This document shows positions 12,591 through 24,300 of a stretch of DNA of 64,000 bases, piece after piece (within the stretch, counting starts at the first letter, position 1; each line of letters begins with the position of its first letter). The translations under genes were made by a program, and so were the position numbers. The stretch is from Cololabis saira. Its lineage: Eukaryota; Chordata; Actinopteri; Beloniformes; Belonidae. The stretch spans positions 26,117,517-26,181,516 of the forward strand of contig NC_084587.1 of assembly GCF_033807715.1 (NCBI RefSeq), given 5' to 3'. Below the pieces are notes generated by a model, which made no database searches, was not told the DNA's origin, and was given only the letters and a program-made list of their open reading frames with translations.

Positions 12591-15500
12591 ATGGAACCCC
12601 CTTCGTATGAGGAGGCCAGCCACCATCCTCCTGCTCACGGCACAGAGGGCTTTAACTGTGTTGCTCCACCTGCTTACGACAACTCCTTGTTTTCTCCCTC
12701 CACACCTCCTCCAGCCTATGGAGAAGCAAGTAAGATCTAACATGGTGACTTATTTCTCTTGCTTTATTTCTGGAATCAACTCAAAATATTGACTAAACCC
12801 ACGATAAGTTTATTTTATTATTTTTTATAATATTCTAGACCAGGGATCGTCAACCCGCGGCTCTAGAGCCGCATGTGGCTCTTTAGCGCCGCCCTAGTGG
12901 CTCCCTTGAGCTTTTTTCAAAAATGTTTGACCTTTTTTTCCCCTTTTTTTCTTCTTTTTTTTCTTTTTTCCTTTTTTTCTTCTTTTCTTTTTTTCTCCTT
13001 TTTTCTCTTTTTTTCTTCCTTTTTTTCTTCTTTTTTTCTTCTTTTTTTTTGGAGCTTTTTCAAAAATGTTTGACCTTTTTTTCCTTTTTTTCTTCTATTC
13101 TTTTTTTCCCCTTTTTTCTCTTTTTCCTTTTTTTCTTCTTTTTTTCCTTTTTTTATCTTTTTTCCTTCCTTTTTCCTTTTATTTTTAATCTCGACATTTC
13201 GACTTTTTTCTCAACATTTCAACTATTTTCTCGACATTTTGACTTTTTTCTCGACATTTTGACTTTTTTCTCAAGATTGTACTTCAACATTAATCTCGAC
13301 ATTTATAACTAATATAGATACATGCAGCATGTGTTGTCTTCATTCCAAGGCTTATACAAGACTTTTCATTTTTTGCGGCTCCAGACATATTTGTTTTTTG
13401 TGTTTTTGGTCCAAGATGGCTCTTTCAACATTTTGGGTTGCCGACCCCTGTTCTAGACCTTTTCTGTTCACATAAAGTGCCTGGTTTTCAACTAAATTGT
13501 CTGACTAAAGGCTGAACCTAACTTTGTTTTCGACACCACATACTAAACTATTTAAATAATAATTTTGCCCAATTGTCCAAAACATTGCTCAAATGGTCTC
13601 CCACTTCCGTAGACCATTCCCAGAATGCAACTGATCAGTCTACCTTTTATGGTGTATCCAACTATGTACTGGGCAACAAATGCCATATGATTATCAAAAC
13701 TACATTGGTTTTACAGTGGTATACTACACATTGAACTGCATATGTTGCAGGTGTGCAGTAGAGTGTGCAGTACATTCTGTGTTTTCTGGAGTACTGTATG
13801 TGTTGCAAACATAACATGTCTTCATAAAATGCTCTTTGTTTCGATTATTATGTGTCTAAGCTTTTTACTTTGTCAGCTTTTTTCCAGCTTACACGTTGTT
13901 AGCCTGTGAAAGCAGAAATACAATATTTTTGTATAAAATAGACAGCTTGAGCAGACAAAACCAGAAAGCCCTTTTATTTATCGTCGATCAGTTCCACTCA
14001 ACTGTATTTTCCTTGCAAAGATTCACTCAGTGTCAAGCTATGAATTTATGGACAATAAATAATGATAATAAAAACCTCCACCCTTGCCCATTCCTCTGTG
14101 GGCGGTTGGCCTGTCCAGGCTTGGGTCCTCTACTACATCTACTGATGTTGTTCTGGTGTGCTAGACACCGAACTCTATGGCTTTTGTGCTCAAAGCTTGT
14201 TCTTGTGCTGTCCTTCAGACCAGCCTTATCAAGCCACTGCTAGGATGGTGTCTCTGACACTCACTAATCCATGGCCTCCCTCTTTCAGCTTCACGTAGAG
14301 TCTCATGGTGGTGGGCTTGGCGTGAAATCCTCCCTGCATTGTACGAGTTTTCTTGTCTTGATGTAAATGGCTTCCATCTCTTTCTGTGGCCAGTTTACTA
14401 TATCCGTGGGTACCTGATTACTGGTAGGGCATATGTTAAATGGCCCTAGACTTTGTTCTTCCATTCAGCTGGCCCTTCAGGATCTGCCTTACTCACTTCA
14501 GGTATAGAGGGTATGCGTTGACGTCACGTCCCCACTGGACCACGTCCCTTTACTCGCACTGAGTGGCAAAACATCAGTAAAAATGGCTGCAACTAGTAGG
14601 GCACACTGTGGAAAAGACGGGATAACAGCCGATTATCGGCTTAAATTAAAGGCAGTTGGACTTGACAGTGACCCGTACAGTTACCAGAAGAACCAGTGGT
14701 CCATGGACATTAATATTTGGCCACGAATCGAGTTTCCTGATATTTATATGTACAGTACTTAATTTCTACATGAAGCAGAGCTTGAAGGCATACAAACACT
14801 TGGTCCTACTTCAAGGCAGGATTTGTTGGCGAAATCAAAGTGATGAGGACACCGAACTTTATGATTTGACCATTTAACGTTAGCTACCCAAAAATCCAAC
14901 ATTACCTGATACAAAATGGGAACCGCAAATCCACGTTTCGGTGCCTGGAATCCAGTTGTTTCTGCGAATTGCAGCGATCCATTTGTCTCTCCTAAGCTTA
15001 TTTTTCGACAGTCTGTAAAACGATAACTCAGATTCCTTGCTAAATCTATGAGTAGAGTCGATCGCACAACAGCTCTTTCCCATTTTAGATGTTTTCGCTT
15101 GTGCTCAAACTGAAAGTTTACGCTGCCACTCAGTCTTTCTGCCACTCAGTGGGCGTAACCCGCTGTGAAGTCGCATCTGTGACATCATGCGCATTCCCTC
15201 TATTTGGCCGTGGCTGACTTCCTTGCAGCCTCCTCATTGTTGCCATGTGCTTGTGGAATCCCCAGGTATTTGCAGCTGCCCTGAACATCTGATATATTCC
15301 CCTCTGGCAGCTCATCCTCCTCGGATTTGATCATTTTGCTCCTCATATGAGGGCATTTATCCAGCCTGTGTAACATTCTGATGTCTTTGTGAGGTAGATC
15401 AGTGACTTGATGTTTGCTCACTCTTGGCATAAAGGTTGATGTTATCCATGTAGAGGAAGTGGCTGATCATTGATCCACTTTGGAATCGATATCCACAGCT

Positions 15501-16713
15501 ACTCTTTGCAACAATCTGGCTGAGAGGCTACAGCTGGATATTGCAGTGGTAATCTCATTGCCGTTGCTATGGGAGACCTGGGGTCAAACATGTTCATATC
15601 AGGGTCAGGGCAAGTTATACCTCAGCTACAGAGACATACAGTAGTAATGCCTCGATTAACATGGTCTGTGTCAGTTGTGGGCACACCAGGGCACAATGAT
15701 GTGAAATATATTAGAGAGGATAATATAGGACTGCTGATGTGTATTTATCTGATGCCCCTCTGTATCTTCAACAATCTCTTGAAAACATGCCTCCTCCAGA
15801 ACTCCCCATTTCCCTTAATGTACTTCTTCTCATACAACGTCTCTGTTGCCTAAACGGACATAAACATGTAGAATGTTTACAACACAAATGTTCAACAAAA
15901 AAAAGTACAGTAACAAAGATGAAAATGGGCATTGAAATAAGCGGTCTCTTCCAGATGTTGGCTGTGAGACACAGTTGAACTGTTAGAGTCTAACTGTTAG
16001 ACTGAACAAACGTAGATGTGGAGCCATTCTTCTGTTTTTCAAGTTGGTAGACATGTGTTTTCATTTTTGCATGTAAATGGTGTCTTCAAATCGTAACGTG
16101 GGTCCATGTTTCTTTTAACAGTCCAGCCAGATCTTTTTCCTATCCTAACTACACCCACTGTGCCAACTGTTGTGATCCCACCACCATACAACTCTGGGGT
16201 CACAGTCCATCCCCTTACTCAAGGTATTATGTTATATCAATTGCATCTTGACTAACTTTACTATGTGCTAAAAAAAAACATTTGATATTCCTTTTTGTTC
16301 TCTTGATGGTAGTTGGTGTTGGTGTCAACAGCAGACAAGCTCAGACTGTAGTAGTAGTGTCCCAGCCGCAGCCTGTCGCCATTTCAGTGCAGGCTCTAAG
16401 AGATGCTCCTGGTCTGGTACGCTGTCCGCACTGCCGACACCTCGTCACCAGTAAAGTCACATACTCACCTGGGACTGCTGCTTGGTGTGCATGTATTTTT
16501 ATTGCTTTGATGGGGTAAGAACAGAACATACACACAAGATATCTGAAAGTGAATGTGCTGAACCCGCCGCAGGTGCTTTATGTATGTTTTCTACATCTGT
16601 GCTGCAGGTTGATCTGTGGATTCTGCCTGATCCCACTGATGCTACGCGGACTACAGGACGTGCATCATTCCTGTCCACATTGTGGAAGGCACCTGCATGT
16701 TTATACGAAATGA
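12591..16713 (+). CDS. LITAF-domain membrane protein (LITAF/CDIP1-like)
   Basis: Four exons: 12591-12729, 16122-16223, 16313-16514, 16608-16713; 549 nt, 182 aa, all junctions GT-AG. The N-terminal half is Pro-rich with PPSY, two PPAY and PPPY, motifs that in this family bind WW-domain ubiquitin ligases of the Nedd4 type. The C-terminal LITAF domain has C118-P-H-C121, then a hydrophobic stretch (about 135-160, interrupted by Gly/Cys) thought in the family to insert as a hairpin into the cytosolic face of late-endosomal/lysosomal membranes, then H168-S-C170-P-H-C173; the four cysteines bind zinc. Human LITAF is 161 aa. The CPHC form of both knuckles is closer to CDIP1 for the first. I cannot decide which paralogue it is. 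AATAAA lies at 16800-16805. A 5' noncoding exon may exist further upstream. Intron 1 is packed with transposons. Confidence 0.85.
12841..13450. mobile_element. Non-autonomous hAT element with 8-bp target duplication
   Basis: The ends are CAGGGATCGTCAACC... and ...GGTTGCCGACCCCTG, imperfect inverted repeats. The flanking 8-mers are identical: TTCTAGAC at 12833-12840 and 13451-13458. The inside is largely T/C-rich (about 12910-13190) and then repeats a CGACATTT-TGACTTTTTTCT unit. No transposase is present. It lies in intron 1 of the LITAF-like gene. Confidence 0.9.
14506..15201. mobile_element. Internally deleted ISL2EU-like DNA transposon
   Basis: It begins AGAGGGTATGCG and ends CGCATTCCCTCT, giving AGAGGG inverted termini, flanked by AT at 14504-14505 and 15202-15203. 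It holds the starts of two convergent genes: on + from 14583 a frame with DYRLKLKAVGL and WPRIEFPDIY, and on - from 15083 a THAP domain. THAP plus a YqaJ-nuclease-associated protein, with an AT target duplication, is what I recall for the ISL2EU group; the class is inferred. Confidence 0.65.
14880..15083 (-). pseudogene. THAP zinc-finger domain remnant of the transposon
   Basis: Starts MGKSCCAID and contains ESELSFYRL, KWIAAIRRNNW and ICGSHFVSG, which are the C2CH-type THAP landmarks (Cys pair, W, CxxHF). The second cysteine position near the N-terminus reads S/T instead of Cys, and the frame stops after 67 residues, so it is a broken remnant. Confidence 0.75.
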
Positions 16714-16799
16714 CACCATCGGGATTCATAAAGCAGCTGCTTTTTCAGCTACTTCAAGTGTTCACAACACATTTATATGGCAGTACAGGGAAATTCATG

Positions 16800-16805
16800 A
16801 ATAAA
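16800..16805 (+). terminator. LITAF-like gene polyadenylation signal
   Basis: AATAAA 87 bases after the stop. Confidence 0.55.
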
Positions 16806-17920
16806 ACGGTAAGCAGCCCACTGTGATTTAAGTGTTAGGTGATGTTTGCACAGCAAAGAATGAATGTGGAGCTAGACAGACAGGCTAATGGAGAACTTTT
16901 TAGAAGATGTGAACATTTCGACTCTTTTCTGCTGTATCAACCTATCACAGTTGGACACATTTAAACTCGCTCTTTAAACATACAGGCATGAAAACTAATA
17001 AAATACTTCATATTACTTATTTATGATATTAGACAGCAAGATAGTCTGTGGGTTTACGAGCTGAACATTTTGTGGAATTCTTTAAAAGTATTTTTAGTGT
17101 TGTCTACAGCCTAAAACATTGACAGACTAATCAGGAAAAAGCCTAAGTGTTAACTGTTCTGAGTTTTGCACTTTCGAATTTTCTAAGGGGTGTTAATTAA
17201 TATGTAATAAGGAAGAGAGTCACTTTTCATCTGCTCCAATTGAAGCAGATGGCAATGAATTTGAGAACTCTATTTTATATATATCGCAATATAAGTTTTT
17301 TGTATATAATTATGATTTTTTTTCTGTATTTCTTTGTCAATGTTTATGATTATTTAAATTACCAAACAAATCACTATAGGAACCAAGTAAAACATGTTTT
17401 ACATCATTTGTTGTACAAAGTCTTTTCGTTAATGATTGATATTGCTCTTGTTTCACTGGTATAAATAATGCCTTTGATATTTTCATTAAACCATGTAAAT
17501 CAGTTCACATAATCTTATTCCAGTGTGTTTCTTCTTGTACCTTCACGAGAGCAGCTCTAATCAGTCAGTGTATCTGAAAACACCTGCGTTGCTTCAGAGT
17601 AAATCTGTAATCCAAATACCAATGAAACTTGATAAAAAACAAAGCTGATAAAGCACAACAAGCAAATCCTCTCAGGGTGTTCAAATAAATATACAACATA
17701 TATAGAAACCTTATGGCTCCTTTTGAACGAGCACTTCATAATTAGGAAAAGTAAAAAAAAAACAACTAATTTCTATTCTCTATATACATAAACTCGTGTA
17801 CCTGCACACAAACTACATGCTGCCAAGACTCTGCTGGATCAACCCACAGTCAGTCACAACAGTCTGTCAGTACATTTAAAAGCAAAAACAAACAGGTTCA
17901 ACTGTGAATGACTTTGCTTT
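16806..17920. other. Intergenic, nothing recognised
   Basis: AT-rich unique-looking sequence with no supportable exon, RNA gene or complete repeat. Confidence 0.5.
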
Positions 17921-17923
17921 GTT

Positions 17924-18377
17924 TGTTATGATTTTGGTTGTGGTACCCAAATGCAGGAGATGGCAACAGCAGGAGTAAAAACTAGGTATTTTATTTAGCA
18001 GAAAATGCACTGCACATGCGGGAATCCAAAGAAAATGCCAGATAGAAAAGCAAATAGAGAGGTTTAAAAATAGACAGGCCAGCAGGGAGGTAGGGAAAGA
18101 CAAGACAATATACTCACAGGCTTGACAAGAAGCAGGTGCAAACAATCAGGGAGATGAGGCCAGGGAAACAACAAGACAAAGACAGTCCTAAAATAAAACA
18201 CGAAGTGAGATTAACAGAAACATGAGAGGACAGAGGCATGAAACAAGACAAAACCCAAGAACACCACCAAACCGAACCCAGATCCTCACAGAAACACCAA
18301 AGCTAAAGAACCAAGTATAACACAAGAAATACAACTCAAAGCCCAACCATAAAATCCTTAAGGCTTAAATCATGACA
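17924..18377. repeat. Unclassified interspersed repeat with inverted ends
   Basis: Begins TGTTATGATTT and ends AAATCATGACA, which are imperfect inverted repeats. The interior is A-rich on the + strand, with AACAAGACAAA-type runs seen in dispersed fish repeats. No coding remains. Confidence 0.45.
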
Positions 18378-18384
18378 CTGTTAT

Positions 18385-18720
18385 GTCATTTTTCACAGCA
18401 AAGAGGCTCTCAGTTGAAAAGAGATGACAGCGAGCCATTGGTTACGCTCATTGTCAATCAAAAGGCTACATCCTTAATTTATTTAATTTAAAAAAATCTA
18501 AAAAAAATCACCCCACCTCAGTTGTCATGGACCTGAAATCTACATGTATCTGTGGAGACCAAAACTGTTTTTTGAACCTGGCTGTAAGTATGCTTACTTA
18601 TTTCACAAATTTGGAAGTTTTAACATGGGAGTCTTGATTGATTGAACTCCTCGTGGTCAGTCGAGGAACTGCAGCTTTTCTTACTAACACACTGGACACA
18701 ACCCAGAAGTTGGAATATTG
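18385..18720 (+). repeat. Dispersed repeat, copy 1
   Basis: Similar, in the same orientation, to about 37190-37490: both have GTCAATCAAAAG-like, ACCAAAAC-TTTTTTGAA, GTTTTAACATGG, GAGGAACTGCA and AAGTTGGAAT stretches in the same order. Confidence 0.6.
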
Positions 18721-18819
18721 CCCCTTGGATAAAACCAATACAGCAATCTATTATCACAATTGACAGTATGGTTCGTGAACTTTACTGATTTAGTGATTAC
18801 ATTCCATGGAGCCAGGCTA

Positions 18820-19065
18820 GCTGCTGGTCCAGTCTTTACACAAAGCTCAACTAACCACTGGGCTCTGCTGGAGCTTATCCCAACTGTCACTGGATGAGAG
18901 GTAAACATTTCTGTTTCTGGACTGTGGCAGAAGCCAGGGTTCCAGAAGAAACCCCATACAGCCACATGGACAACATGCCAACTCCACACATTAAGGCCCC
19001 AACAAGGATTTGAGCCTGGACCTCTTACCTGTGAGGCCACTCTACAGCCAGGCATGGTGTGAAGG
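18820..19065 (-). repeat. SINE-like / LINE-tail repeat, opposite orientation
   Basis: Read on the - strand it has AGAGTGGCCTCACAGG, GTGGAGTTGGCATGTTG and a TTCTGCCACAGTCC-like run, the same family as 11470-11715. Confidence 0.6.
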
Positions 19066-19254
19066 ATACAGGTAACATTTATAATAGTGCAATGCCGTCT
19101 TACATTCTTGCCTCTAGATGGGATCTACAATGCTTTTTCTTGTTATTTTTCGTCAAATATTGTAACAATATCACACATTATTACACACATAAATATGGAC
19201 TAAGTTTCCATTGATGGGGTTAATAAGATTAACCCCAAGATTGCTCAACCGTAA

Positions 19255-20885
19255 TAACATACTTAAACTTAAACTTAAACTTTATTTATTTGTATAGCAC
19301 CAACTCATGCAGTGTAAGTGCAACTCATGGTGCTTTACATACAAAAATAAAATAACAATCAAAAGTACAATTTAAAACATCCCATACGACCCCACCCCCC
19401 ACACATACACACACCCTCACTCACACTCATACACATGTGCATACACTCACACGCCCACACACACACACACACACAGTAAGTGGACTGGTGACATGGCTTA
19501 GCACTAACGATCCAGGTGAGGAAAACACTACCTATGGGTGGCCGTCCACACCGAGAGGCTCCACCGGCCATGACCACAAGGAGCATCGCCACAGAGACCC
19601 CCCCAACCCGGACAGACCAGGACAGACCCCACACAGAAGGTGGAGTCCCACCCCCAGCTACCCAGGCCTGAGGGACCCCCATGACGACACCCCCATGGGC
19701 GGAGCAGACACACCTCTCAGTGTGGACGACCCCCCTGAGGAAACACTGGAGCTAAAAACTAAAAGATTAAAAGAAAGTAAAAAAAAAAAATGCCTAAAAA
19801 GTGTAACATTTTAGAACAATCTATACAAAACTTAAGATGAATAATAAATAACATAAAATACAAAGTCACTAAAATGGATTAAAGGTTTAAAGATAATAAA
19901 AAAGATTAAAAAAAAAAAAGTAAATACAATAGATACAATAAATAGCTGAACAGACTAGATAAATGAGATCAGATAAAAGCCAAGCTAAAAAGGTGTGTCT
20001 TGAGCCTCCTTTTAAAAATATCAACGTTCTCTGCGGTCCTGAGGTTCTCTGGCAGGCTGTTCCATAAAGAGGGGCCATAATGGCTGAATGCAGCCTCACC
20101 GTGGGTTTTAGTCCCGGTTCGAGGAATGGTTAAAAGGCCGGTGCCAGAGGACCTCAGGGTCCGCGAGGGTTGATACGGTAAAAGCAGGTCAGATAAATAA
20201 GATGGCCCAAGACCGTTAAGACATTTAAAAACCAGTAAAAGAACCTTAAAATCGATCCTGAAGCGGACGGGGAGCCAATGCAGCGATTTTAAAACAGGTG
20301 TAATGTGCTCCCGCCCTCTGGTCCTCGTCAGCACGCGAGCGGCTGAATTCTGTAATAGTTGTAGATTCTTAATACTCTTTTTAGGAAGACCAGAGAGCAG
20401 GGCATTACAATAATCTAAACGACATGAGATAAAAGCATGCATCAGCACCTCCGTGCTGGCCTGAGAGAGAAACGGGCGGACTCTGGCTATATTCTTAAGA
20501 TGGTAAAAACCTATCTTCGTAATATTCTTTATGTGTGGAATAAAAGTGAGCTCAGAGTCAAAAATAACACCCAGGTTCTTTACACATTTCGAAGGTTTAA
20601 AATCTTGTAGTTTTGGTAAAAGTTTCTCTCTCTGGCCTTCAGGACCAATAACTAAAACCTCTGTTTTGTCCTGGTTGAGCTGTAGGAAATTATCTGCCAT
20701 CCATGACTTAATATCTAAAATACAGTTAAAAAGGGCATCAAGTGGCCCTGTGTCATCAGGAGACACGGCGATGTACAGCTGTGTGTCGTCAGCGTAGCTG
20801 TGGAAGCTGATGCCGTGTCTCCTGATGACGTCCCCCAAGGGAAGCATGTAAAGGTTAAAGGTTAAGGCAATACGGTACAATACGG
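19255..20885 (-). mobile_element. 5'-truncated LINE of L2 type
   Basis: The - strand carries the C-terminal reverse transcriptase (20880-19969), then a 3' region ending in an ACTTAAACTTAAACTT-type tail at the low-coordinate end (about 19260-19290). There is an internal (AC)n at 19453-19474. The 5' part of ORF2 is missing. Confidence 0.8.
19969..20880 (-). pseudogene. L2-type LINE ORF2 C-terminal fragment with YADD motif
   Basis: About 300 uninterrupted codons. The catalytic motif FHSYADDTQLYI is near the start. It is followed by LNQDKTEVLVIG, SCRLDYCNALLSGLP, LLQNSAARVLTR and LHWLPVRFRI, and GPSLWNSLPENLR near the end; this order is typical of L2/Maui-group reverse transcriptases. The palm subdomain upstream of YADD and the endonuclease are missing, so it cannot be autonomous. 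The clean frame suggests fairly recent insertion. Confidence 0.88.
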
Positions 20886-21278
20886 TAAAGACAACTATGT
20901 ACTTCTGCCAGAGTTGGCTCTCACTCTTTTTTACTCTTATATATTGCAGTGTTTTATATCACTATCGTGTTTGTACTGATGTGAACAGGATTTTGGTTTC
21001 TTCATCTAGGCTCTGCAGTTGTTCCATTTAGCATTTAGCAACATGTAGCTGACAAATTGTTTCGTCAGCTACAATTTATATTGTCCTTCCTCTTCGACCT
21101 TGGTAAGTCTTGCACTTCTCAGTTAAGGGCATTAAGGTATTAGAGATACACTGATATGAGCAGCAGCCAATAGTCACCATACACCAGGGTTTGGAGTTAA
21201 TCAGCAACAGACTGGTGAGTCCAGTTTACAGATAACAAAAGCATTCACAGCTATCAGTTCAGCACTGATGCACACACA
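20886..21278. other. Upstream region of the pdilt-like gene
   Basis: Unique-looking; no exon seen. Confidence 0.4.
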
Positions 21279-21286
21279 TATATAAG
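21279..21286 (+). promoter_or_regulatory. TATA box of the pdilt-like gene
   Basis: TATATAAG about 77 bases before the start codon, a position that fits a short 5' UTR. Confidence 0.55.
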
Positions 21287-21362
21287 TCTTCCTGCCACTC
21301 CCACTGCACCTTCCTGTCATGTTGTTCCAGTGTCCAGCTTGTTAAACTGCAGGTGATCCGTC

Positions 21363-24300
21363 ATGAGGAGCTCAATACTGGTGGCTCTGACAACATTTTG
21401 TCTCTGCCTGTCTGTTGCTGCAGATGCTCAGTCCGACCGAGATGAAAAGAAAACATTCCCAGAGGAAGATGGACTTTTGCAACTGGAAAAGAAAAATTTC
21501 AACAGGGCTTTGAGAAAATACAAGCAGCTACTGGTGCACTTCTGTAAGTTACCCACTGAGACTCACACAGCTGGATTTTGACCTAGAACTTTATATTAGA
21601 CCAGAATTAGAGGGAGAATGCAAAGCCAACCAAGCACCTCATGTATAAGCAAATTTACCAGATCTTTATTCCTGTTCTCTTGTTTTGTGTCCGTCAGATT
21701 CTCCGCTGACCGGAGAAGCTCACCGTGTGGCAGCAGTATTCAAAGACGCCGCTGCAGTGCTTCAGGAGTCAGAGGTCAAACTGGCTGTTGTGGATGTGAC
21801 AGAGGAGAAGGACTTGGCTAAAAGTCTCAATGCGACAGACCCCCCCACGATCAGACTGTACCTCTCTGGAGATTTACACAACCCCGTACCCTGCCCTGGT
21901 ATGTGCCAGAGTACATACAGTAGACATTAATATGTACGGTCTATGAGCTTATTAGGAATTTAAAAAAATCTAGAAACACCTTTAACTGATGCTCACAAAT
22001 GAAACTATAGTATGTCGCATATTTATGCAGAATGTATGGAAATGACAGCTGAAAGATAATTAACCCTTTTATGAAGCGATATGATCGGGCTATGGATTAA
22101 AAGTACTTGACTAAAGTTAGGGGAGTATCATCAATGTCACAGTTATGCTGGTAAACCTGTAAAAGTAACAAAGCTCAAAAGAGAACAATGCATCGATTTT
22201 AAGTCATTAATCCAACAACTACCTGCATTTTAGACATAGAACAGGGGTGGCCAACCCGCGGCTCGCGAGCCGGAGATCAAAGCTTTGATCTCGGAGATCA
22301 AAGCGGAGATCAAAGCAACTATAGCAGCTATAACCGGTCTATAACCGGTCTATAATCCAGCTATAACTATAGCAGCTATAACTGGTCGTGATGTATTGCT
22401 CAAATATTAATATTTAATTTATATTATATATATTAAACGATGCCACGCTATGAAACCAATTATAGCAGCAACTATATAACTCTACCGGGCAAAGAGAGCC
22501 GCGGGTTGGCCGCCGCTGACATAGAAGATTGTTTGTTCTAATGTCTTTTTTCCCTGCCGTCTGTACTACAGCGACTACAGGGTGTTTTGAATTATTAATT
22601 TGAAGTACAGTGATTAGTTTTTCTGGATTGTGCTGAAGTTCCTCAGAGCTCATCTTCTATCTTGACCTGGCTGAAAAGGAGGGTGGGGTCAGCAGCTGAC
22701 CTCATCACAGATCTCAGCCAATCAGAGGCCTCTGATGAGCTGACAGTGGTTGGATTCTTTAAGGTAAAAAGAGATTGTTTGATTTTCAGTCACTGCTCTC
22801 TGAATTTAGGAGTTTACTGAAGTTGAATTATGTCCATGTTGTGTGCGTAGGAGCTGGACAACGAGTACGTCCAGCTGTTCTATGAGGCAGCGATCAACCT
22901 TCCTGATGTCAGCTTCGCTGTGACGCAGAATGATGAAGTCATCAGCAAATACGGTGTCACGCATAACGTTGTTCTGCTTCTAAAGAAAGTACGAAACAAC
23001 CAGATACATTCACATGAGTGAAAAAACCACCCTTTAATTGGTCACTTAAGAAAACATGTATTCCATATGTTTTAAAAGAAAAGGGAAATTATAGGATTTT
23101 TTTCCATAATTTACATATGGATTTGCACTGATGTATCTCGAATATTCTTGTATTATAGATCTTAACTGTGCTTTTACATTTGAGCATTTGTGTGTTGTTG
23201 CAGTCTAAGCTGTTATATTCCTACAAAATGATGCCTGACACATGCAAAGAAGAGCTGATGACCTTAATATCTGTCTACCAGATGGACCTGGTTACCGAAT
23301 ATGATGGTCAGGTACTGTAATTGCTCACATTTACAACTACAAACAATTTTGTGGTATATAACCAGATGGTTTTATCTGATGATATTCTGTCAGTCATGTA
23401 GCTTTTTTGCATTTACGACCAAACAAACACTTAATAAGGAATACATCACAAAGCAATGTATCAGACTGGGGTTACCTTCACCATAAGCATACAAAAACCC
23501 CCCAACAATAAATCATAAATGTTTGTGGAAAGCTAATCTGGAGGCTGGCTCTGCTCGAAGAACCAGTTTTTCCAGCTGCTGACAGGGATAGCGACCAAAG
23601 ACCTAAAAGCTAAAAGCTGTCCTCTGGTTAGTCTCGGTAGCTATCCTCATCTGTGTGCAAAGGTAGCTGCTACCTGCTGCTCAGTGCTCCACTCTAGTGG
23701 TCATTTAAGGACTTGCAAGGTGTTCAACTTTTCTGTTAATGTCAGACAAGCAAGCTGGATATAGTCCTGTGACCATGAGTAGATGAATGTTTCTCTCTCT
23801 CCTTTTACAGACAGCCAACCGGATCTTAAGTTCCCCTGTGTTAAACCACGCCCTCCTCTTTATCAATAGAAGCTCTGCAGACTTTCAAGAGATTTTGTCT
23901 GCTTTCACCGGGGCTGCAGAATCATTCAGGATGAAGGTACGCCACACGCATTGTCTTTGCTTAATGCCATCACACCCAAAGGTGTAATTTTAATCTTTAC
24001 CCAACAGACATACACACAAAGTTTATCAAAAACAGCAACACAAAACGCATGTTTCTTTCCCATATCTATTTACTTAAACAAGGCAATAAGAGCAAGTTTT
24101 AAGAAACAGACTTTCTAAAAAAGCTTTGATTGTTAAATTGGGTATATTGTAAAAAACTATTTCTTACAGCATATGCTTGACTATGTAGTTATAACCAAAT
24201 CAAAAACTGACATAAAGACATCTCTGTCTTTGTTTGGGTTCAGATTTGCAGGGTACTGTGACATCACAGACCCAGATCAGAATAAAAGTATCTAACTTCC

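Larger units (their letters stand above)
14094..15520 (-). pseudogene. Degenerate non-LTR retrotransposon reverse-transcriptase fragment, split by a later insertion
   Basis: Read on the - strand, the right part (about 15520-15204) contains KYLGIPQAHGNNEEAARKS and the left part (about 14505-14094) continues with LK-x-VRQILKGQLNGRTK-like and KTRTMQGGFH-like stretches. Together these match the C-terminal region of a fish LINE polyprotein. Frames are broken by stops and shifts. The two halves rejoin exactly once the 14506-15201 element and one AT are removed. Confidence 0.7.

Noticed and set aside
12873..13312. Phe/Ser-rich frames in the LITAF-like gene intron
   Set aside because: They come from the T/C-rich interior of the hAT MITE.
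22414..22763. Idea that the pdilt-like gene is a pseudogene broken at exon 3
   Set aside because: The break appears only with the downstream CAG acceptor. The AAG acceptor at 22638 restores a frame that aligns with pdia2, and the rest of the gene is intact.
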